From Paenibacillus lentus (GTDB lineage: Bacteria; Bacillota; Bacilli; Paenibacillales; Paenibacillaceae): a stretch of 64,000 nt of DNA. The notes beneath the pieces were generated by a model. That model searched no databases. It had not been told where the DNA came from and was given only the letters and a program-made list of their open reading frames with translations. The position numbers were made by a program, and so were the translations under genes. This document shows, one piece after another, positions 1-8,690 of the stretch. The stretch spans positions 3,410,001-3,474,000 of the forward strand of contig NZ_CP034248.1 of the NCBI RefSeq assembly GCF_003931855.1, given 5' to 3'. Positions within the stretch are counted from its first letter, which is position 1. Every line of letters starts with the position of its first letter.

Positions 1-1
1 T

Positions 2-1126
2 ATGCTGATGCTGGAATGCGTGCAGGAGGTAGAGGTTTCACAGCTGGCCAAACTGCTCGATTTGAATTGGCAGAAGGGATATGCGATGGTGCTATCGCTT
101 GCTCGGGATGCGGCTGAAGAGTGGGAAGGATTTCAGTTAGTCAAAAAAGAGGTTTATGAGGCTATTAAACAGTTTGTCAAGCCGATTCTTACCTGCCTCG
201 TCAGTCCCATGGTTGGCCATCAGATAGTGTTGTTCATCCCTTTTTCGCCAGGGCAGTCAGGTTATTCACAGCGTGTGAATTCATTAGACTGGGGCAAGCG
301 TATTAAGGAATTCGTGGAAGAGCGGTTTGGCTACAGGCTTTCTGTCGGTATTGGTTCAATCCGGGAGGGCTGGGACGGAATGAGCCGTTCTTATCGAGAA
401 GCAGCTCGGGTGTGCGCGGATGACCAAAATACTGTTAACGTAAGGCATTATGACGATATTACGATGAGCTCAGGGCAGGCGATGATAACGTCCGATGAAG
501 AGAAGAAACTGCTGGATGCGCTGCTGCGTCAGGATAAGCAGGAGGCATTGAACCGGTTTACCGCGCTTTGGGAGCGGCTTATGCAAAGGAGTGAGCCTGT
601 CCAGCTGACGCATCTGCGGGCAGAAGTGATTGGACTTCTCCTGTATTTATGCCGGGGAACGCAGTCCCGAGGCGGGGTCGAATGGATCTCATTGCTAAGC
701 GGGCTTGAGGATATGGAGGCACTTCGCCATAGTGCGCAATTGTGGTTGGATAGGATTGCAGATGCCATGAAGGAAGATCAGGAGCGCAGCCGTTCACATG
801 TGCTACAGCGGGCACTGCTTTATATCGGTCAGAAGTACAAAGAGGATATCTCGATGGAAGAAAGTGCCGAGTTCGTTAATCTGAGTCCTCATTATTTCAG
901 TAAACTATTTAAGCAGTATACAGGTGAAAATTTTATTGATTACGTGACCCGGCTGCGGATGGAGGAATCTAAGAGGCTAATTCAAGAACAGCGTCTTAGC
1001 TTGAAGGAGATTTGCTTTGAAGTAGGATATAACGACCCGAATTATTTTAGCCGAGTTTTTAAAAAGGTGTTGGGTATGACACCTAGCGAGTATCGCCAGC
1101 AACTGGAGAAACGAAGTCCTTGTTGA
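2..1126 (+). CDS. YesN-type AraC-family response regulator, C-terminal part
   Basis: The reading frame is open to the window edge, so the true start and the receiver domain lie outside. What remains is about 374 residues: a middle linker region and a C-terminal double helix-turn-helix AraC/XylS domain over roughly the last 100 residues, recognisable from LSPHYFSKLFKQYTGENF and the second motif FEVGYNDPNYFSRVFKKVLG, ending in TPSEYR. This architecture is typical of YesN regulators that pair with a YesM-type histidine kinase and control adjacent sugar ABC transporters. The gene directly precedes xylFGH on the same strand, so control of that transporter is a reasonable inference. The stop codon sits in the loop of a terminator whose left arm is coding sequence. 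Confidence 0.85.
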   Translation: MLMLECVQEVEVSQLAKLLDLNWQKGYAMVLSLARDAAEEWEGFQLVKKEVYEAIKQFVKPILTCLVSPMVGHQIVLFIPFSPGQSGYSQRVNSLDWGKRIKEFVEERFGYRLSVGIGSIREGWDGMSRSYREAARVCADDQNTVNVRHYDDITMSSGQAMITSDEEKKLLDALLRQDKQEALNRFTALWERLMQRSEPVQLTHLRAEVIGLLLYLCRGTQSRGGVEWISLLSGLEDMEALRHSAQLWLDRIADAMKEDQERSRSHVLQRALLYIGQKYKEDISMEESAEFVNLSPHYFSKLFKQYTGENFIDYVTRLRMEESKRLIQEQRLSLKEICFEVGYNDPNYFSRVFKKVLGMTPSEYRQQLEKRSPC

Positions 1127-1144
1127 TCGACAAGGACTTTTTTG
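1114..1144 (+). terminator. Rho-independent terminator after the AraC-type regulator
   Basis: A perfect 10-bp stem (AAGTCCTTGT at 1114-1123, ACAAGGACTT at 1130-1139) with a 6-nt loop is followed by a T run. The left arm is coding sequence and the TGA stop (1124-1126) is in the loop. Confidence 0.9.
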
Positions 1145-1282
1145 TGTTTAGAACCATATTGTGCTATGAAAAACATGCATTATGAATTTCATTACATACC
1201 GCAGCAAGCAATTGCAGGTTAAGTGCAAGGAAGTGCAGGTGATCGCTGGACCACGGTTTCTACTCCGGTGTTAAGATTTCAG

Positions 1283-1296
1283 TGTAAGCGCAATCA
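1283..1296 (+). promoter_or_regulatory. cre-like catabolite-control site upstream of xylF
   Basis: TGTAAGCGCAATCA matches 13 of 14 positions of the Bacillus cre consensus TGWAANCGNTNWCA (position 10 is A, not T). It lies 35 nt before the proposed GTG start of xylF. CcpA repression of a sugar transporter is common in this group, so the position makes sense; binding is an inference. Confidence 0.5.
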
Positions 1297-1330
1297 TTTA
1301 TTAAATCGAGTGAAAAGGGGCGAAGGAAGA

Positions 1331-2431
1331 GTGAGAAATTATATTCAATTTTTACGGATGGGTCTAGCGGCCATTTTGTTGGCAATCTCTCTTACAGGCT
1401 GCGGCGTCGTGTCGGATGGCAGTGCCAACACAAAGAATAACGAAGGTACAGGAAATGCAGCCGCAGGCAAAGACGACGGCAAGATTGTCATTGGGCTGTC
1501 GATGGACACGCTGAAGGAGGAGCGCTGGCAGAAGGATCGGGATATTTTCTCAGCCAAAGTCAAGGAACTCGGCGGTGATGTGAAGGTGCTGGCTGCGAAC
1601 GGGGATGATGCCACACAGCTTAACCAGGCGGAGCAGCTGATTTCTCAAGGAGTTGACGTGCTTGTCGTTATCGCGCACAATGCAGAAGCGACCGCGCCGA
1701 TTGTGGAGAAGGCGCATAAAGAAGGCATCAAGGTTATCGCTTACGATCGCTTGATTAACAATGCGGAAGTGGATTACTATATTTCTTTTGACAATGTCCG
1801 TGTTGGGGAACTTCAAGCTCAGGCCATCATTGACCAAGCGCCGACAGGTAATATCGTCTACATCGGTGGAGCTGATACGGACAACAACGCGCATATGTTC
1901 AAGACGGGGGCAATGAACATTTTGAAGCCGCTAGAAGAGAAAGGCGATATTAAAATTGTGTATGACCAGTTCTCTAAAGACTGGAAGCCGGAAGAGGCTT
2001 TAAAGAATATGGAGAATGCGCTGACCGCCGTAAAGAATGACGTGCAGGGCGTAGTGGCAGCGAATGACGGTACGGCTGGCGGAGCGATTCAGGCTCTGAC
2101 TTCACAAGGCATGGCCGGACAAATTCCGGTATCCGGTCAGGATGCAGATTTGGCCGCGGTACAGCGGATTGCGGAAGGCACGCAGCAAATGACGGTGTAT
2201 AAACCGATTAAATCGATTGCCACGAAGGCGGCAGAAATGGCTATGGCGGCGGCCAAGGGGGAAGACATTTCGACGGACACGACGGTGTACAATGGAAAAA
2301 TTGATGTTCCATCCGTATTGCTCGATCCGATTCCGGTCAGCAAGGATGAGCTATCTATTTTGATCGAAGACGGATTCCACAAACTGGAGGATGTATACAA
2401 AAACGTTCCTAAAGATCAATGGCCGCAGTAG
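1331..2431 (+). CDS. xylF: Xylose-type ABC transporter substrate-binding lipoprotein XylF
   Basis: This is a sugar-binding lipoprotein of the XylF/Peripla_BP_4 family, the extracellular receptor of the importer encoded with the next two genes. The longest frame begins at 1223, but I place the start at GTG 1331 because AAAGGGG lies 10 nt upstream and the next residues form a lipoprotein signal peptide ending in the lipobox LTGC. The mature protein carries XylF hallmarks: LKEERWQKDRDIF, AYDRLINNA, DYYISFDN, VVAANDGTAGGAIQAL, SGQDADL and a C-terminal DGFHK. The length of 366 residues is normal once the Gly/Asn-rich linker after the lipid-anchored Cys is counted. D-xylose is the likely substrate from family resemblance; a related pentose is possible. 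Confidence 0.88.
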   Translation: MRNYIQFLRMGLAAILLAISLTGCGVVSDGSANTKNNEGTGNAAAGKDDGKIVIGLSMDTLKEERWQKDRDIFSAKVKELGGDVKVLAANGDDATQLNQAEQLISQGVDVLVVIAHNAEATAPIVEKAHKEGIKVIAYDRLINNAEVDYYISFDNVRVGELQAQAIIDQAPTGNIVYIGGADTDNNAHMFKTGAMNILKPLEEKGDIKIVYDQFSKDWKPEEALKNMENALTAVKNDVQGVVAANDGTAGGAIQALTSQGMAGQIPVSGQDADLAAVQRIAEGTQQMTVYKPIKSIATKAAEMAMAAAKGEDISTDTTVYNGKIDVPSVLLDPIPVSKDELSILIEDGFHKLEDVYKNVPKDQWPQ

Positions 2432-2556
2432 TAAGCTTTAACCAAGTAATTCCAGGAAGGGATCAGCGGGGCAGGTGAAGCTGGTAATGCGCGGCAGGGA
2501 GCTTCAGCTGTCCTGTCCCTCTACGATAACACGGCGTTATAAGGAGATAGAAGCTT

Positions 2557-4068
2557 ATGAACGTATTAGAAATGGTGAATATCAGCAAGGAATTTCCAGG
2601 CGTCAAGGCGCTGGATCAGGTGAACTTCAAGTTGCAGAAGGGCGAAATTCATGCTTTATGTGGCGAGAACGGGGCGGGCAAGTCCACGCTGATGAAAGTG
2701 CTGAGCGGTCTGTATCCAGCAGGAACTTACAGTGGTGAGCTGCTCATCGGCGGTGAGAAGAAAGAGTTTCATAATATTGTGGATGCGGAAAAGGCGGGCA
2801 TTACGATAATCCATCAGGAACTGGCACTCGTGAAAGATATGACGGTAGGCGAGAATATTTTTCTTGGCTCGGAGCCGCAAGCGCGCGGTGTCATCCGCTG
2901 GGATGAGTTGTATCACAATGCTGCTCTGTGGCTGAAAAGAGTGGGGCTGAACATTTCACCGCACACAAAAATCGGCAGCATGGGCATCGGTCAACAGCAG
3001 CTCGTGGAAATCGCCAAAGCGCTGTCCAAGCATACGCAAATCCTGATCCTGGACGAACCGACGGCGGCACTGACCGAAGGTGAAGTCGCCATTCTGATGA
3101 AAATTCTGAATCAACTTCGCAGCGAAGGAGTTTCCTGTATATATATTTCGCATAAAATGCCGGAGGTGTTCGAGCTCGCGGATTCGATTACGGTGCTGCG
3201 CGACGGGAAGACCGTAGCGACGCTGGATCGCCATGAAACGAACGATGACCATGTTGTGTCGCTCATGGTGGGCCGTGAGTTGATGGAACGCTACCCAAGG
3301 GTAGAGCATACGCCTGGGGAGATCGTGTTTGAGGCAAAGAACTATAATGTATGGCATCCCGAAAAACGGGATCAGAAAGTGATCAAGGCTGTAAATTTCA
3401 ATTTACGCAAGGGAGAAATTTTAGGGATCGCGGGATTGATGGGAGCAGGTCGTACTGAGCTGGTAAGCAGCCTGTTTGGCGCTTATGAAGGACACGCCGA
3501 GGGCGAGGTAATAATCGAGGGCATGCCGGTACGAATTCGTTCAGTGGCTAACGCGATCGAAGCAGGTATCGCTTTGGTCAGCGAGGATCGGAAGCGTCAA
3601 GGGCTTGTAATGAACATGGATGTGAAGACCAACACGACGATGGCGACGATGAGCAAGGTATCGAGGCTTGGTGTCATCAACGAGAATGAAGAGATTAAGT
3701 GGGGAATGCGTTATGTGCAGGATTTAAAGACCAAAACAGCATCGCTTGAAACGGAGGTCGGCACGTTGTCTGGCGGGAATCAGCAGAAGGTTGTCATCAG
3801 TAAGTGGCTAATGTCCGATCCGAAGATTCTGATTATGGATGAACCCACCCGGGGAATCGACGTTGGAGCGAAGTATGAAATATATCATTTGATGAATCAG
3901 TTGGTTGAGCAAGGCGTAGCTATTATTATGATTTCCTCGGAGCTTCCAGAAGTGCTTGGTATGAGTGACCGGATTTTGGTCATGAGCGAAGGGAAGTTCG
4001 TGCGTGAGTTTGATTGGCGCGAAGCGACGCAGGAGAATATTATGCAAGCCGCAACGGGAGGGAAATAA
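2557..4068 (+). CDS. xylG: Xylose-type ABC transporter ATP-binding protein XylG
   Basis: This is a tandem ATP-binding subunit of about 503 residues with two ABC domains, as in all XylG/RbsA/MglA proteins. The first domain has Walker A GENGAGKST near residue 36 and Walker B ILILDEPTAAL. The second has the family's degenerate Walker A GLMGAGRTEL, signature LSGGNQQK and Walker B ILIMDEPTRGID. Both nucleotide-binding halves look intact for this family, in which the second P-loop is normally divergent. A clear AAGGAG precedes the ATG. The gene is 125 nt after xylF and its end is 2 nt before the xylH start, so the three genes form one operon. It energises sugar import at the inner face of the membrane. 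Confidence 0.92.
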   Translation: MNVLEMVNISKEFPGVKALDQVNFKLQKGEIHALCGENGAGKSTLMKVLSGLYPAGTYSGELLIGGEKKEFHNIVDAEKAGITIIHQELALVKDMTVGENIFLGSEPQARGVIRWDELYHNAALWLKRVGLNISPHTKIGSMGIGQQQLVEIAKALSKHTQILILDEPTAALTEGEVAILMKILNQLRSEGVSCIYISHKMPEVFELADSITVLRDGKTVATLDRHETNDDHVVSLMVGRELMERYPRVEHTPGEIVFEAKNYNVWHPEKRDQKVIKAVNFNLRKGEILGIAGLMGAGRTELVSSLFGAYEGHAEGEVIIEGMPVRIRSVANAIEAGIALVSEDRKRQGLVMNMDVKTNTTMATMSKVSRLGVINENEEIKWGMRYVQDLKTKTASLETEVGTLSGGNQQKVVISKWLMSDPKILIMDEPTRGIDVGAKYEIYHLMNQLVEQGVAIIMISSELPEVLGMSDRILVMSEGKFVREFDWREATQENIMQAATGGK

Positions 4069-4070
4069 CG

Positions 4071-5258
4071 ATGCTGCAAAACGAACTTCAAAAGCAAAAT
4101 GCTTCCGTAACGAAAACGTCGCTTTGGGGCAGTTTATTCGGAAAAATGGACGTACGTGCCTATACGATGGTTGGGGCGCTGGTGTTGATTTGGGTTCTGT
4201 TCGGTATATTAGATCCTACGTTTTTGACCGCACGTAATCTTTCTAACTTGTTTACGCAAATGTCAGTCACCTCAATTCTGGCTATAGGTATGGTGCTGGT
4301 TATCGTCGCCGGCCATATCGACTTGTCAGTCGGTTCGATTGTCGGGCTGACGGGGGGTATTGCGGCCATTCTGAGTAACTGGATGGGGCTTCCGCCGATT
4401 ATTGTCATCGTTGGCACATTGGCAGCTGGAGCTGTGCTGGGATTGGTGCAGGGCTGGCTTGTCGCTTATAAAATGATTCCTGCTTTTATCGTTACTCTCG
4501 GCGGGATGATGGTGTTCCGGGGTGTTCTGATGGGCGTTACCGAATCGATGACAATCCCGGTATCCGATCCCGTGCTGGCCATGCTGGGTAATGCGTACTT
4601 TGCCAAAGGATTCGGGATTATTATCGCTGCTATCGCCATTGGGTTGTTCATATGGAGTGCTATAAGAAAGCGTCGTTCCCGGCAAAAGTATGGATTTGAG
4701 GTTGCTTCGCTTGGTGTGGATATGATTAAAATTGCTGTGATCTCGCTGCTGATCATCTCATTTGTGCTTATAATGAACAACTATAAGGGTATTCCGTTCC
4801 CGATCATCTTTGTTATCGCACTGGCCGTTATCTTCTATTTTCTTTCTACGAAGACGACCTTTGGACGTCATATCTATGCGATTGGCGGAAATAAGGAGGC
4901 GGCTCGGTTATCTGGAATTAACATCCATAAGAAGACGATGCTGATCTTCCTCCTCAGCGGCCTACTCAGCTCGATCGCTGCCATCGTCTTAACGTCTCGT
5001 CTGGCTTCAGCGACAATTACCGCAGGGACGATGGCCGAGATGGACGCTATTGCCGCATGCGTTATTGGCGGCACCTCGTTAATGGGTGGCGCGGGCACCG
5101 TCATCGGCGCCCTGATCGGCGCCCTGGTTATGACCTCGCTCGACAACGGTATGTCGCTAATGGGGCTGGAATCGTTCTGGCAATATGTCGTTAAGGGTTC
5201 CATCCTCGTCTTCGCGGTCTGGCTGGACATTTCCAATCGCCGCAAGGGCGTGAAATAA
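4071..5258 (+). CDS. xylH: Xylose-type ABC transporter permease XylH
   Basis: This is the membrane permease of the importer, 395 residues and strongly hydrophobic, of the BPD_transp_2 family. I start it at ATG 4071, just past the xylG stop and behind GGGAGG; the frame stays open upstream to 4014 but that stretch is xylG sequence in another frame. XylH-specific stretches include GHIDLSVGSIVG, AYKMIPAFIVTLGGMM, FGRHIYAIGGNKEAARLSGIN, MDAIAACVIGGTSLMGG and LDNGMSLMG. About ten membrane segments can be drawn. With XylF and XylG it makes a complete high-affinity importer; no xylose isomerase or kinase gene lies in the window. Confidence 0.92.
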   Translation: MLQNELQKQNASVTKTSLWGSLFGKMDVRAYTMVGALVLIWVLFGILDPTFLTARNLSNLFTQMSVTSILAIGMVLVIVAGHIDLSVGSIVGLTGGIAAILSNWMGLPPIIVIVGTLAAGAVLGLVQGWLVAYKMIPAFIVTLGGMMVFRGVLMGVTESMTIPVSDPVLAMLGNAYFAKGFGIIIAAIAIGLFIWSAIRKRRSRQKYGFEVASLGVDMIKIAVISLLIISFVLIMNNYKGIPFPIIFVIALAVIFYFLSTKTTFGRHIYAIGGNKEAARLSGINIHKKTMLIFLLSGLLSSIAAIVLTSRLASATITAGTMAEMDAIAACVIGGTSLMGGAGTVIGALIGALVMTSLDNGMSLMGLESFWQYVVKGSILVFAVWLDISNRRKGVK

Positions 5259-5294
5259 TTTCGTATCGGAGCTAAATTAATATATTGATAGCTT

Positions 5295-5345
5295 AAGACC
5301 TTGGGTTTCTCTAATGGGGAGAGATCTGAGGTCTTCTATTGTTGT
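5295..5345 (+). terminator. Probable terminator after xylH
   Basis: AAGACCT (5295-5301) pairs with AGGTCTT (5329-5335), and TTCTCT/AGAGA extends the stem inside. The T-rich tail (CTATTGTTGTT) is weak. Confidence 0.45.
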
Positions 5346-5420
5346 TACCTAATAACAATTTGATTTTCATTTCAATTTTCATTAAATTATGTATATGTCA
5401 AATTTGATGGAAGGGTTGAA

Positions 5421-6323
5421 ATGATGGTAGAAAGTAAGACAAGTGCAAGTAGAGCAAGTATTAAAAAATCGAAAGTAAGCAAACCGGTAGCATTTATTTC
5501 AAAGATATTTTTTATTACCTTAGGAGCAATGATTGCCGGGGTAGGCTTGGAACTATTTCTGGTACCTAATGCGATTATTGATGGCGGAATAACGGGGATA
5601 TCGCTGATGTTAACGAATATTACCGGTATTCCGTTAGGGATATTCCTATTTGTGATAAATCTTCCTTTTGTTTTTGTCGCATATAAACAGGTAGGTAAGA
5701 AATTCGCGTTCTCTTCTCTTTACGGTATCGCGGTGCTCTCTTTGACTTCGGGGTTTTTGCATCATGTTGAGGCTTTTACGCATGATAAATTACTTGCCGT
5801 ACTATTTGGTGCCTTGCTTCTTGGTGGAGGTGTCGGTTTAGTGCTAAGGCTTGGAGGAACGACGGATGGAGCGGAGATTGTAGCTATTTTATTCTCGAAG
5901 AAAGTAAATGTTTCTGTGGGGCAGATCATTCTCGTTATTAACATTGTTATTTTTATCGTTGCTGGCTTCTTGCTTGGTTGGGATTCCGCGATGTATTCGA
6001 TTTTTACATACTTTATTGCATCTAAAATAATGGATATTATTGTAGAAGGCCTGGATGAATCGAAGTCCGTAACGATCATTACAAAGCAATATGAGGAAGT
6101 TGCGGAAGCGATTATGAGAAATTTGGGTAGAAGTACAACATACCTTTATGCCAGAGGCGGGATGAGCAAGGAGGAGATGCAAGTCATTTATTGCGTCGTC
6201 AGTCGGCTGGAGTTGTCCATGTTGAAAACGGTCGTTCGAGAAATTGATCCTGGAGCATTTATTGCGATCGAGACCGTGTCCGATGTTATGGGGGGCAGCT
6301 TTACGAAGGAAAAAGCACACTAA
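5421..6323 (+). CDS. YitT family membrane protein (DUF161/DUF2179)
   Basis: This is a membrane protein of about 300 residues of the YitT family. The N-terminal two thirds hold five or six hydrophobic segments including the family features LEGF-like GLELFLVPNAIIDGGITGIS and LGGTTDGAEIVA. The C-terminal part is a soluble DUF2179 domain, seen in TIITKQYEEVAEAIMRNLGRSTTYL and a GG-containing turn, ending near IETVSDVMGGSFTK. The molecular function of YitT proteins is not established; transport has been suggested. The start is ATG 5421 or the adjacent ATG 5424 behind GGAAGGG. The gene is flanked by noncoding gaps of about 160 and 220 nt and looks monocistronic. Confidence 0.85.
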   Translation: MMVESKTSASRASIKKSKVSKPVAFISKIFFITLGAMIAGVGLELFLVPNAIIDGGITGISLMLTNITGIPLGIFLFVINLPFVFVAYKQVGKKFAFSSLYGIAVLSLTSGFLHHVEAFTHDKLLAVLFGALLLGGGVGLVLRLGGTTDGAEIVAILFSKKVNVSVGQIILVINIVIFIVAGFLLGWDSAMYSIFTYFIASKIMDIIVEGLDESKSVTIITKQYEEVAEAIMRNLGRSTTYLYARGGMSKEEMQVIYCVVSRLELSMLKTVVREIDPGAFIAIETVSDVMGGSFTKEKAH

Positions 6324-6541
6324 TGTGTTAAGAACGGCATGTTTTCTCCTAATAGAAAGTATGAGATTTTCTGCACCATTTATCTTAAAGAAAATCACTT
6401 ACAATAGCCTTGGGGCAAAAGCTTCAGGGCTTTCTGGTGTTTACAACGGCAACTTATCTCGTTAAGCTCAAAAGAGTAGTATGTGACTGTGATAGCCTTG
6501 TTAGAAACAGAATTCAATTAATTATTTAGGAGATATCACTT

Positions 6542-6838
6542 ATGACATTGTGGTTAATTGTATTTATTCTATTAATACTTATGAGCGCAGTATGGATCGT
6601 TATCGCCGTAATGAGGTCGAGATATTCTGTGAGTCAGAAAAGTAATGTCATCCAATTTTCTAAAAAACGGCGCTCCTCAATCGATTCGGACATTATTGCT
6701 CCAGGCAATCAGAAGTGCTCTAAGTGTAATAGAGCTAAGGAGCTCATTTTTTATTCGAATGATTGGGGCCAGGTTGCCGGATTGTGTAAGGATTGCAGAA
6801 AAGAAATAGGCGATCAGCAGGAGCTGTACCCGATATAA
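6542..6838 (+). CDS. Small membrane-anchored zinc-ribbon-like protein, unknown function
   Basis: I do not recognise this 98-residue protein. It has one N-terminal membrane segment (about residues 3-23) with a short outside end, a basic stretch (SKKRRS), and a C-terminal pair of CxxC motifs, CSKC and CKDC, separated by about 20 residues, which suggests a zinc ribbon facing the cytoplasm. A good ribosome binding site (TTAGGAGA) supports translation from ATG 6542. Neighbours on both sides are separated by noncoding gaps and give no functional hint. Confidence 0.65.
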   Translation: MTLWLIVFILLILMSAVWIVIAVMRSRYSVSQKSNVIQFSKKRRSSIDSDIIAPGNQKCSKCNRAKELIFYSNDWGQVAGLCKDCRKEIGDQQELYPI

Positions 6839-6910
6839 AGCACAGATTTACTGCATACCTTCTATAATATATGCGTTCTCATTTACCGCGTTTAGAAGGG
6901 AGTAGATACG

Positions 6911-7723
6911 ATGTGCTATATCGAGGTAGAACAAGGGGTAAAAATATTTGTCGAAGATGTTAATCCCGGTCCCGGAAGTATACCGATTCTGTTTATCCAT
7001 GGCTGGCCGGTCAATCATAAAATGTTTGAATATCAGTGGAATATTCTCCCTAAATATGGGTACCGCTGTATAGGTATAGATTTACGCGGGTTCGGGAAAT
7101 CGGATCGCCCGTGGATGGGGTATGATTACAACAGACTTGCCGACGATGTGCGCGCTGTCGTGGCATCACTTGGGCTCAACTCATTTATACTTACCGGGTT
7201 TTCGATCGGCGGAGCGATTGCCATTCGATATATGGCTCGTTATGCAGGCTACGGGGTGTGCAAGTTAGTGCTGATTTCAGCGGCCGCCCCGCGATTTTCA
7301 AAATCGAAGAATTATCCCTATGGACTTCCCGTTGAAGATATAAATGCACTCATTAATCAAACCTATAGGAATCGTCCACAGATGGTGGCGGAGTTCGGGG
7401 AGAAATTTTTTTATAGCAAAATTACTCCGGCCTTTCGGGATTGGTTTCAAGATTTAGGACTAGCGGCATCCGGTCATGGCACAATTCAATGCTTGTTTTC
7501 TTTGCGGGATGAAGACTTGCGGCCTGATCTGAATCGAATTACGGTTCCGACAGGACTATTCCATGGAGCACATGATCAATACGTTCCTTTTGCATCGGCA
7601 GAGGTATTACATCGGGGAATTCCACAATCTGAGCTCTACCGATTTGAGAGGAGCGGGCATGGGGTGTTTTATGATGAACTAGAGGCTTTTAATGAAGCTT
7701 ATTTACACTTTTTGCGCAAATAG
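6911..7723 (+). CDS. Alpha/beta hydrolase
   Basis: This is a 270-residue alpha/beta-hydrolase fold enzyme. The oxyanion-hole motif HGWP is near residue 33, the nucleophile elbow GFSIGG is near residue 97, the acid is the Asp of GAHDQYVP near residue 221, and the catalytic His is in SGHGVF near residue 250. The complete triad and the sequence DLRGFGKSDRP resemble the haloperoxidase/esterase/epoxide-hydrolase group; the substrate cannot be told from sequence. AGAAGGGAG precedes the ATG. The gene runs toward lexA and the two share a bidirectional terminator. Confidence 0.85.
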   Translation: MCYIEVEQGVKIFVEDVNPGPGSIPILFIHGWPVNHKMFEYQWNILPKYGYRCIGIDLRGFGKSDRPWMGYDYNRLADDVRAVVASLGLNSFILTGFSIGGAIAIRYMARYAGYGVCKLVLISAAAPRFSKSKNYPYGLPVEDINALINQTYRNRPQMVAEFGEKFFYSKITPAFRDWFQDLGLAASGHGTIQCLFSLRDEDLRPDLNRITVPTGLFHGAHDQYVPFASAEVLHRGIPQSELYRFERSGHGVFYDELEAFNEAYLHFLRK

Positions 7724-7746
7724 TTAAGTTTATAGTTTGAAAAAAA

Positions 7747-7777
7747 GGGCGTACCTTTCGGGGTATGCCCTTTCTTC
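7747..7777. terminator. Bidirectional terminator between the hydrolase gene and lexA
   Basis: GGGCGTACC (7747-7755) pairs with GGTATGCCC (7762-7770) over 9 bp with one G-T pair. TTTCTTC follows on the + strand and a T6 run follows on the - strand, so it can serve both convergent genes. Confidence 0.85.
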
Positions 7778-7786
7778 ATTGCAATT

Positions 7787-8416
7787 TTAGTGTAGATCGC
7801 GGAACAGGCCGACAACTTTGCCCAATATCGTTACATGCTTTAAACGCAGCGGCTCCATCGTCGGATTCTCAGGCTGAAGACGGATATGATCCTTCTCCTT
7901 GTAGAACGTCTTTATTGTCGCTTCGTCGTCTTCGGTCATGGCAACGACGATCTCACCGTTGTTGGCTGTTTGTTGTTTACGTACAATAACATAGTCTCCG
8001 CTATGAATCCCTGCTTCAATCATGCTGTCGCCAACGACGGATAACATAAAAATTTCACCATCTCCCGCATATTGCTGTGGAAGTGGGAAATAATCCTCAA
8101 TGTTCTCCGTAGCTGTTATCGGAACTCCGGCAGTCACTTTGCCAATGACAGGAACGCGTGCTACGGAATGTGCAAACAGACCGAGATTCTCTGAATCTTC
8201 TTGTCCAAGCAATTCGATCGCTCTAGGCTTCGTAGGATCACGCCGGATAAATCCTTTCTTCTCTAGCCGATCCAGATGTCCGTGTACAGTGGAACTGGAA
8301 GCTAGTCCGACGGCTTCGCCGATTTCGCGTACGGAAGGCGGGTAACCTTTCAATCTTACTTCAGAGCGTATAAATTCAAGAATAGCTTGCTGACGGCTAG
8401 AAACTTTCGACATCAT
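7787..8416 (-). CDS. lexA: LexA, SOS transcriptional repressor
   Basis: LexA represses DNA-damage genes and cleaves itself when RecA is activated. The 209-residue product has the N-terminal winged helix ([28 protein letters not shown]) and a C-terminal S24 peptidase domain. The Ala96-Gly97 cleavage bond sits in KVTAGVPI, the catalytic Ser131 in VGDSMIEAG and the catalytic Lys169 in ATIKTF, all in place. Start is ATG 8416 or 8413. The gene is divergent from the yneA-like gene, and an SOS box lies 42 nt upstream of its start, next to a TATAAT -10 element, so LexA should repress its own gene. Confidence 0.97.
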   Translation of the reverse strand: MMSKVSSRQQAILEFIRSEVRLKGYPPSVREIGEAVGLASSSTVHGHLDRLEKKGFIRRDPTKPRAIELLGQEDSENLGLFAHSVARVPVIGKVTAGVPITATENIEDYFPLPQQYAGDGEIFMLSVVGDSMIEAGIHSGDYVIVRKQQTANNGEIVVAMTEDDEATIKTFYKEKDHIRLQPENPTMEPLRLKHVTILGKVVGLFRDLH

Positions 8417-8447
8417 CCATCAACCCCATTTAGTAACGTTTGGAAAA

Positions 8448-8453
8448 ATTATA
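8448..8453 (-). promoter_or_regulatory. -10 element of the lexA promoter
   Basis: TATAAT on the - strand (ATTATA as written on +) lies 31 nt before the lexA start, directly downstream of the SOS box. The -35 region would fall within or just beyond the SOS box and is not consensus. Confidence 0.6.
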
Positions 8454-8457
8454 ACAT

Positions 8458-8471
8458 AGAACTTCCGTTCG
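8458..8471. promoter_or_regulatory. SOS box of lexA
   Basis: AGAACTTCCGTTCG matches the Gram-positive LexA site CGAACN4GTTCG with one mismatch. It is placed just upstream of the lexA -10 element, where LexA binding would block transcription. Confidence 0.8.
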
Positions 8472-8596
8472 CACAAACATGAGTTCTAAATAATGTGAGT
8501 CGAAATGAAGATTATAAGATAACTATATTTATAAGGTACGTATATGAATTAGTCTGTATTAGATTTAAAAGATGTTATAACTGCTATAAAAATAGG

Positions 8597-8610
8597 GGAA
8601 CAATTGTTCT
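8597..8610. promoter_or_regulatory. SOS box 1 upstream of yneA
   Basis: GGAACAATTGTTCT is a perfect GAAC-N4-GTTC dyad matching the SOS consensus except at the outer bases. It lies about 80 nt before the yneA start. Confidence 0.7.
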
Positions 8611-8626
8611 AAAAAAACTATTGAAT

Positions 8627-8640
8627 CAAACAAGTGTTCG
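8627..8640. promoter_or_regulatory. SOS box 2 upstream of yneA
   Basis: CAAACAAGTGTTCG matches CGAACN4GTTCG with one mismatch and ends 6 nt before a TATAAT -10 hexamer, so it overlaps the promoter spacer. Confidence 0.75.
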
Positions 8641-8646
8641 TGTTAA

Positions 8647-8652
8647 TATAAT
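8647..8652 (+). promoter_or_regulatory. -10 element of the yneA promoter
   Basis: TATAAT at 8647-8652 follows a weak TTGAAT (8621-8626) with a 20-nt spacer. It sits between two SOS boxes, which fits LexA-repressed transcription. Confidence 0.5.
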
Positions 8653-8663
8653 TTCGAATCATA

Positions 8664-8677
8664 AGAACATTTGTTTG
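8664..8677. promoter_or_regulatory. SOS box 3 upstream of yneA
   Basis: AGAACATTTGTTTG has two mismatches to CGAACN4GTTCG and lies between the -10 element and the gene, overlapping the likely transcript start. Confidence 0.5.
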
Positions 8678-8690
8678 GAGTGATATTATT

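Noticed and set aside
4326-4685. 119-codon frame opposite xylH
   Set aside because: Shadow of the permease gene; composition His/Asn/Pro-rich without family features.
8495-8683. 62-codon frame in the lexA-yneA gap
   Set aside because: It runs through the SOS boxes and yneA promoter and has no ribosome binding site.
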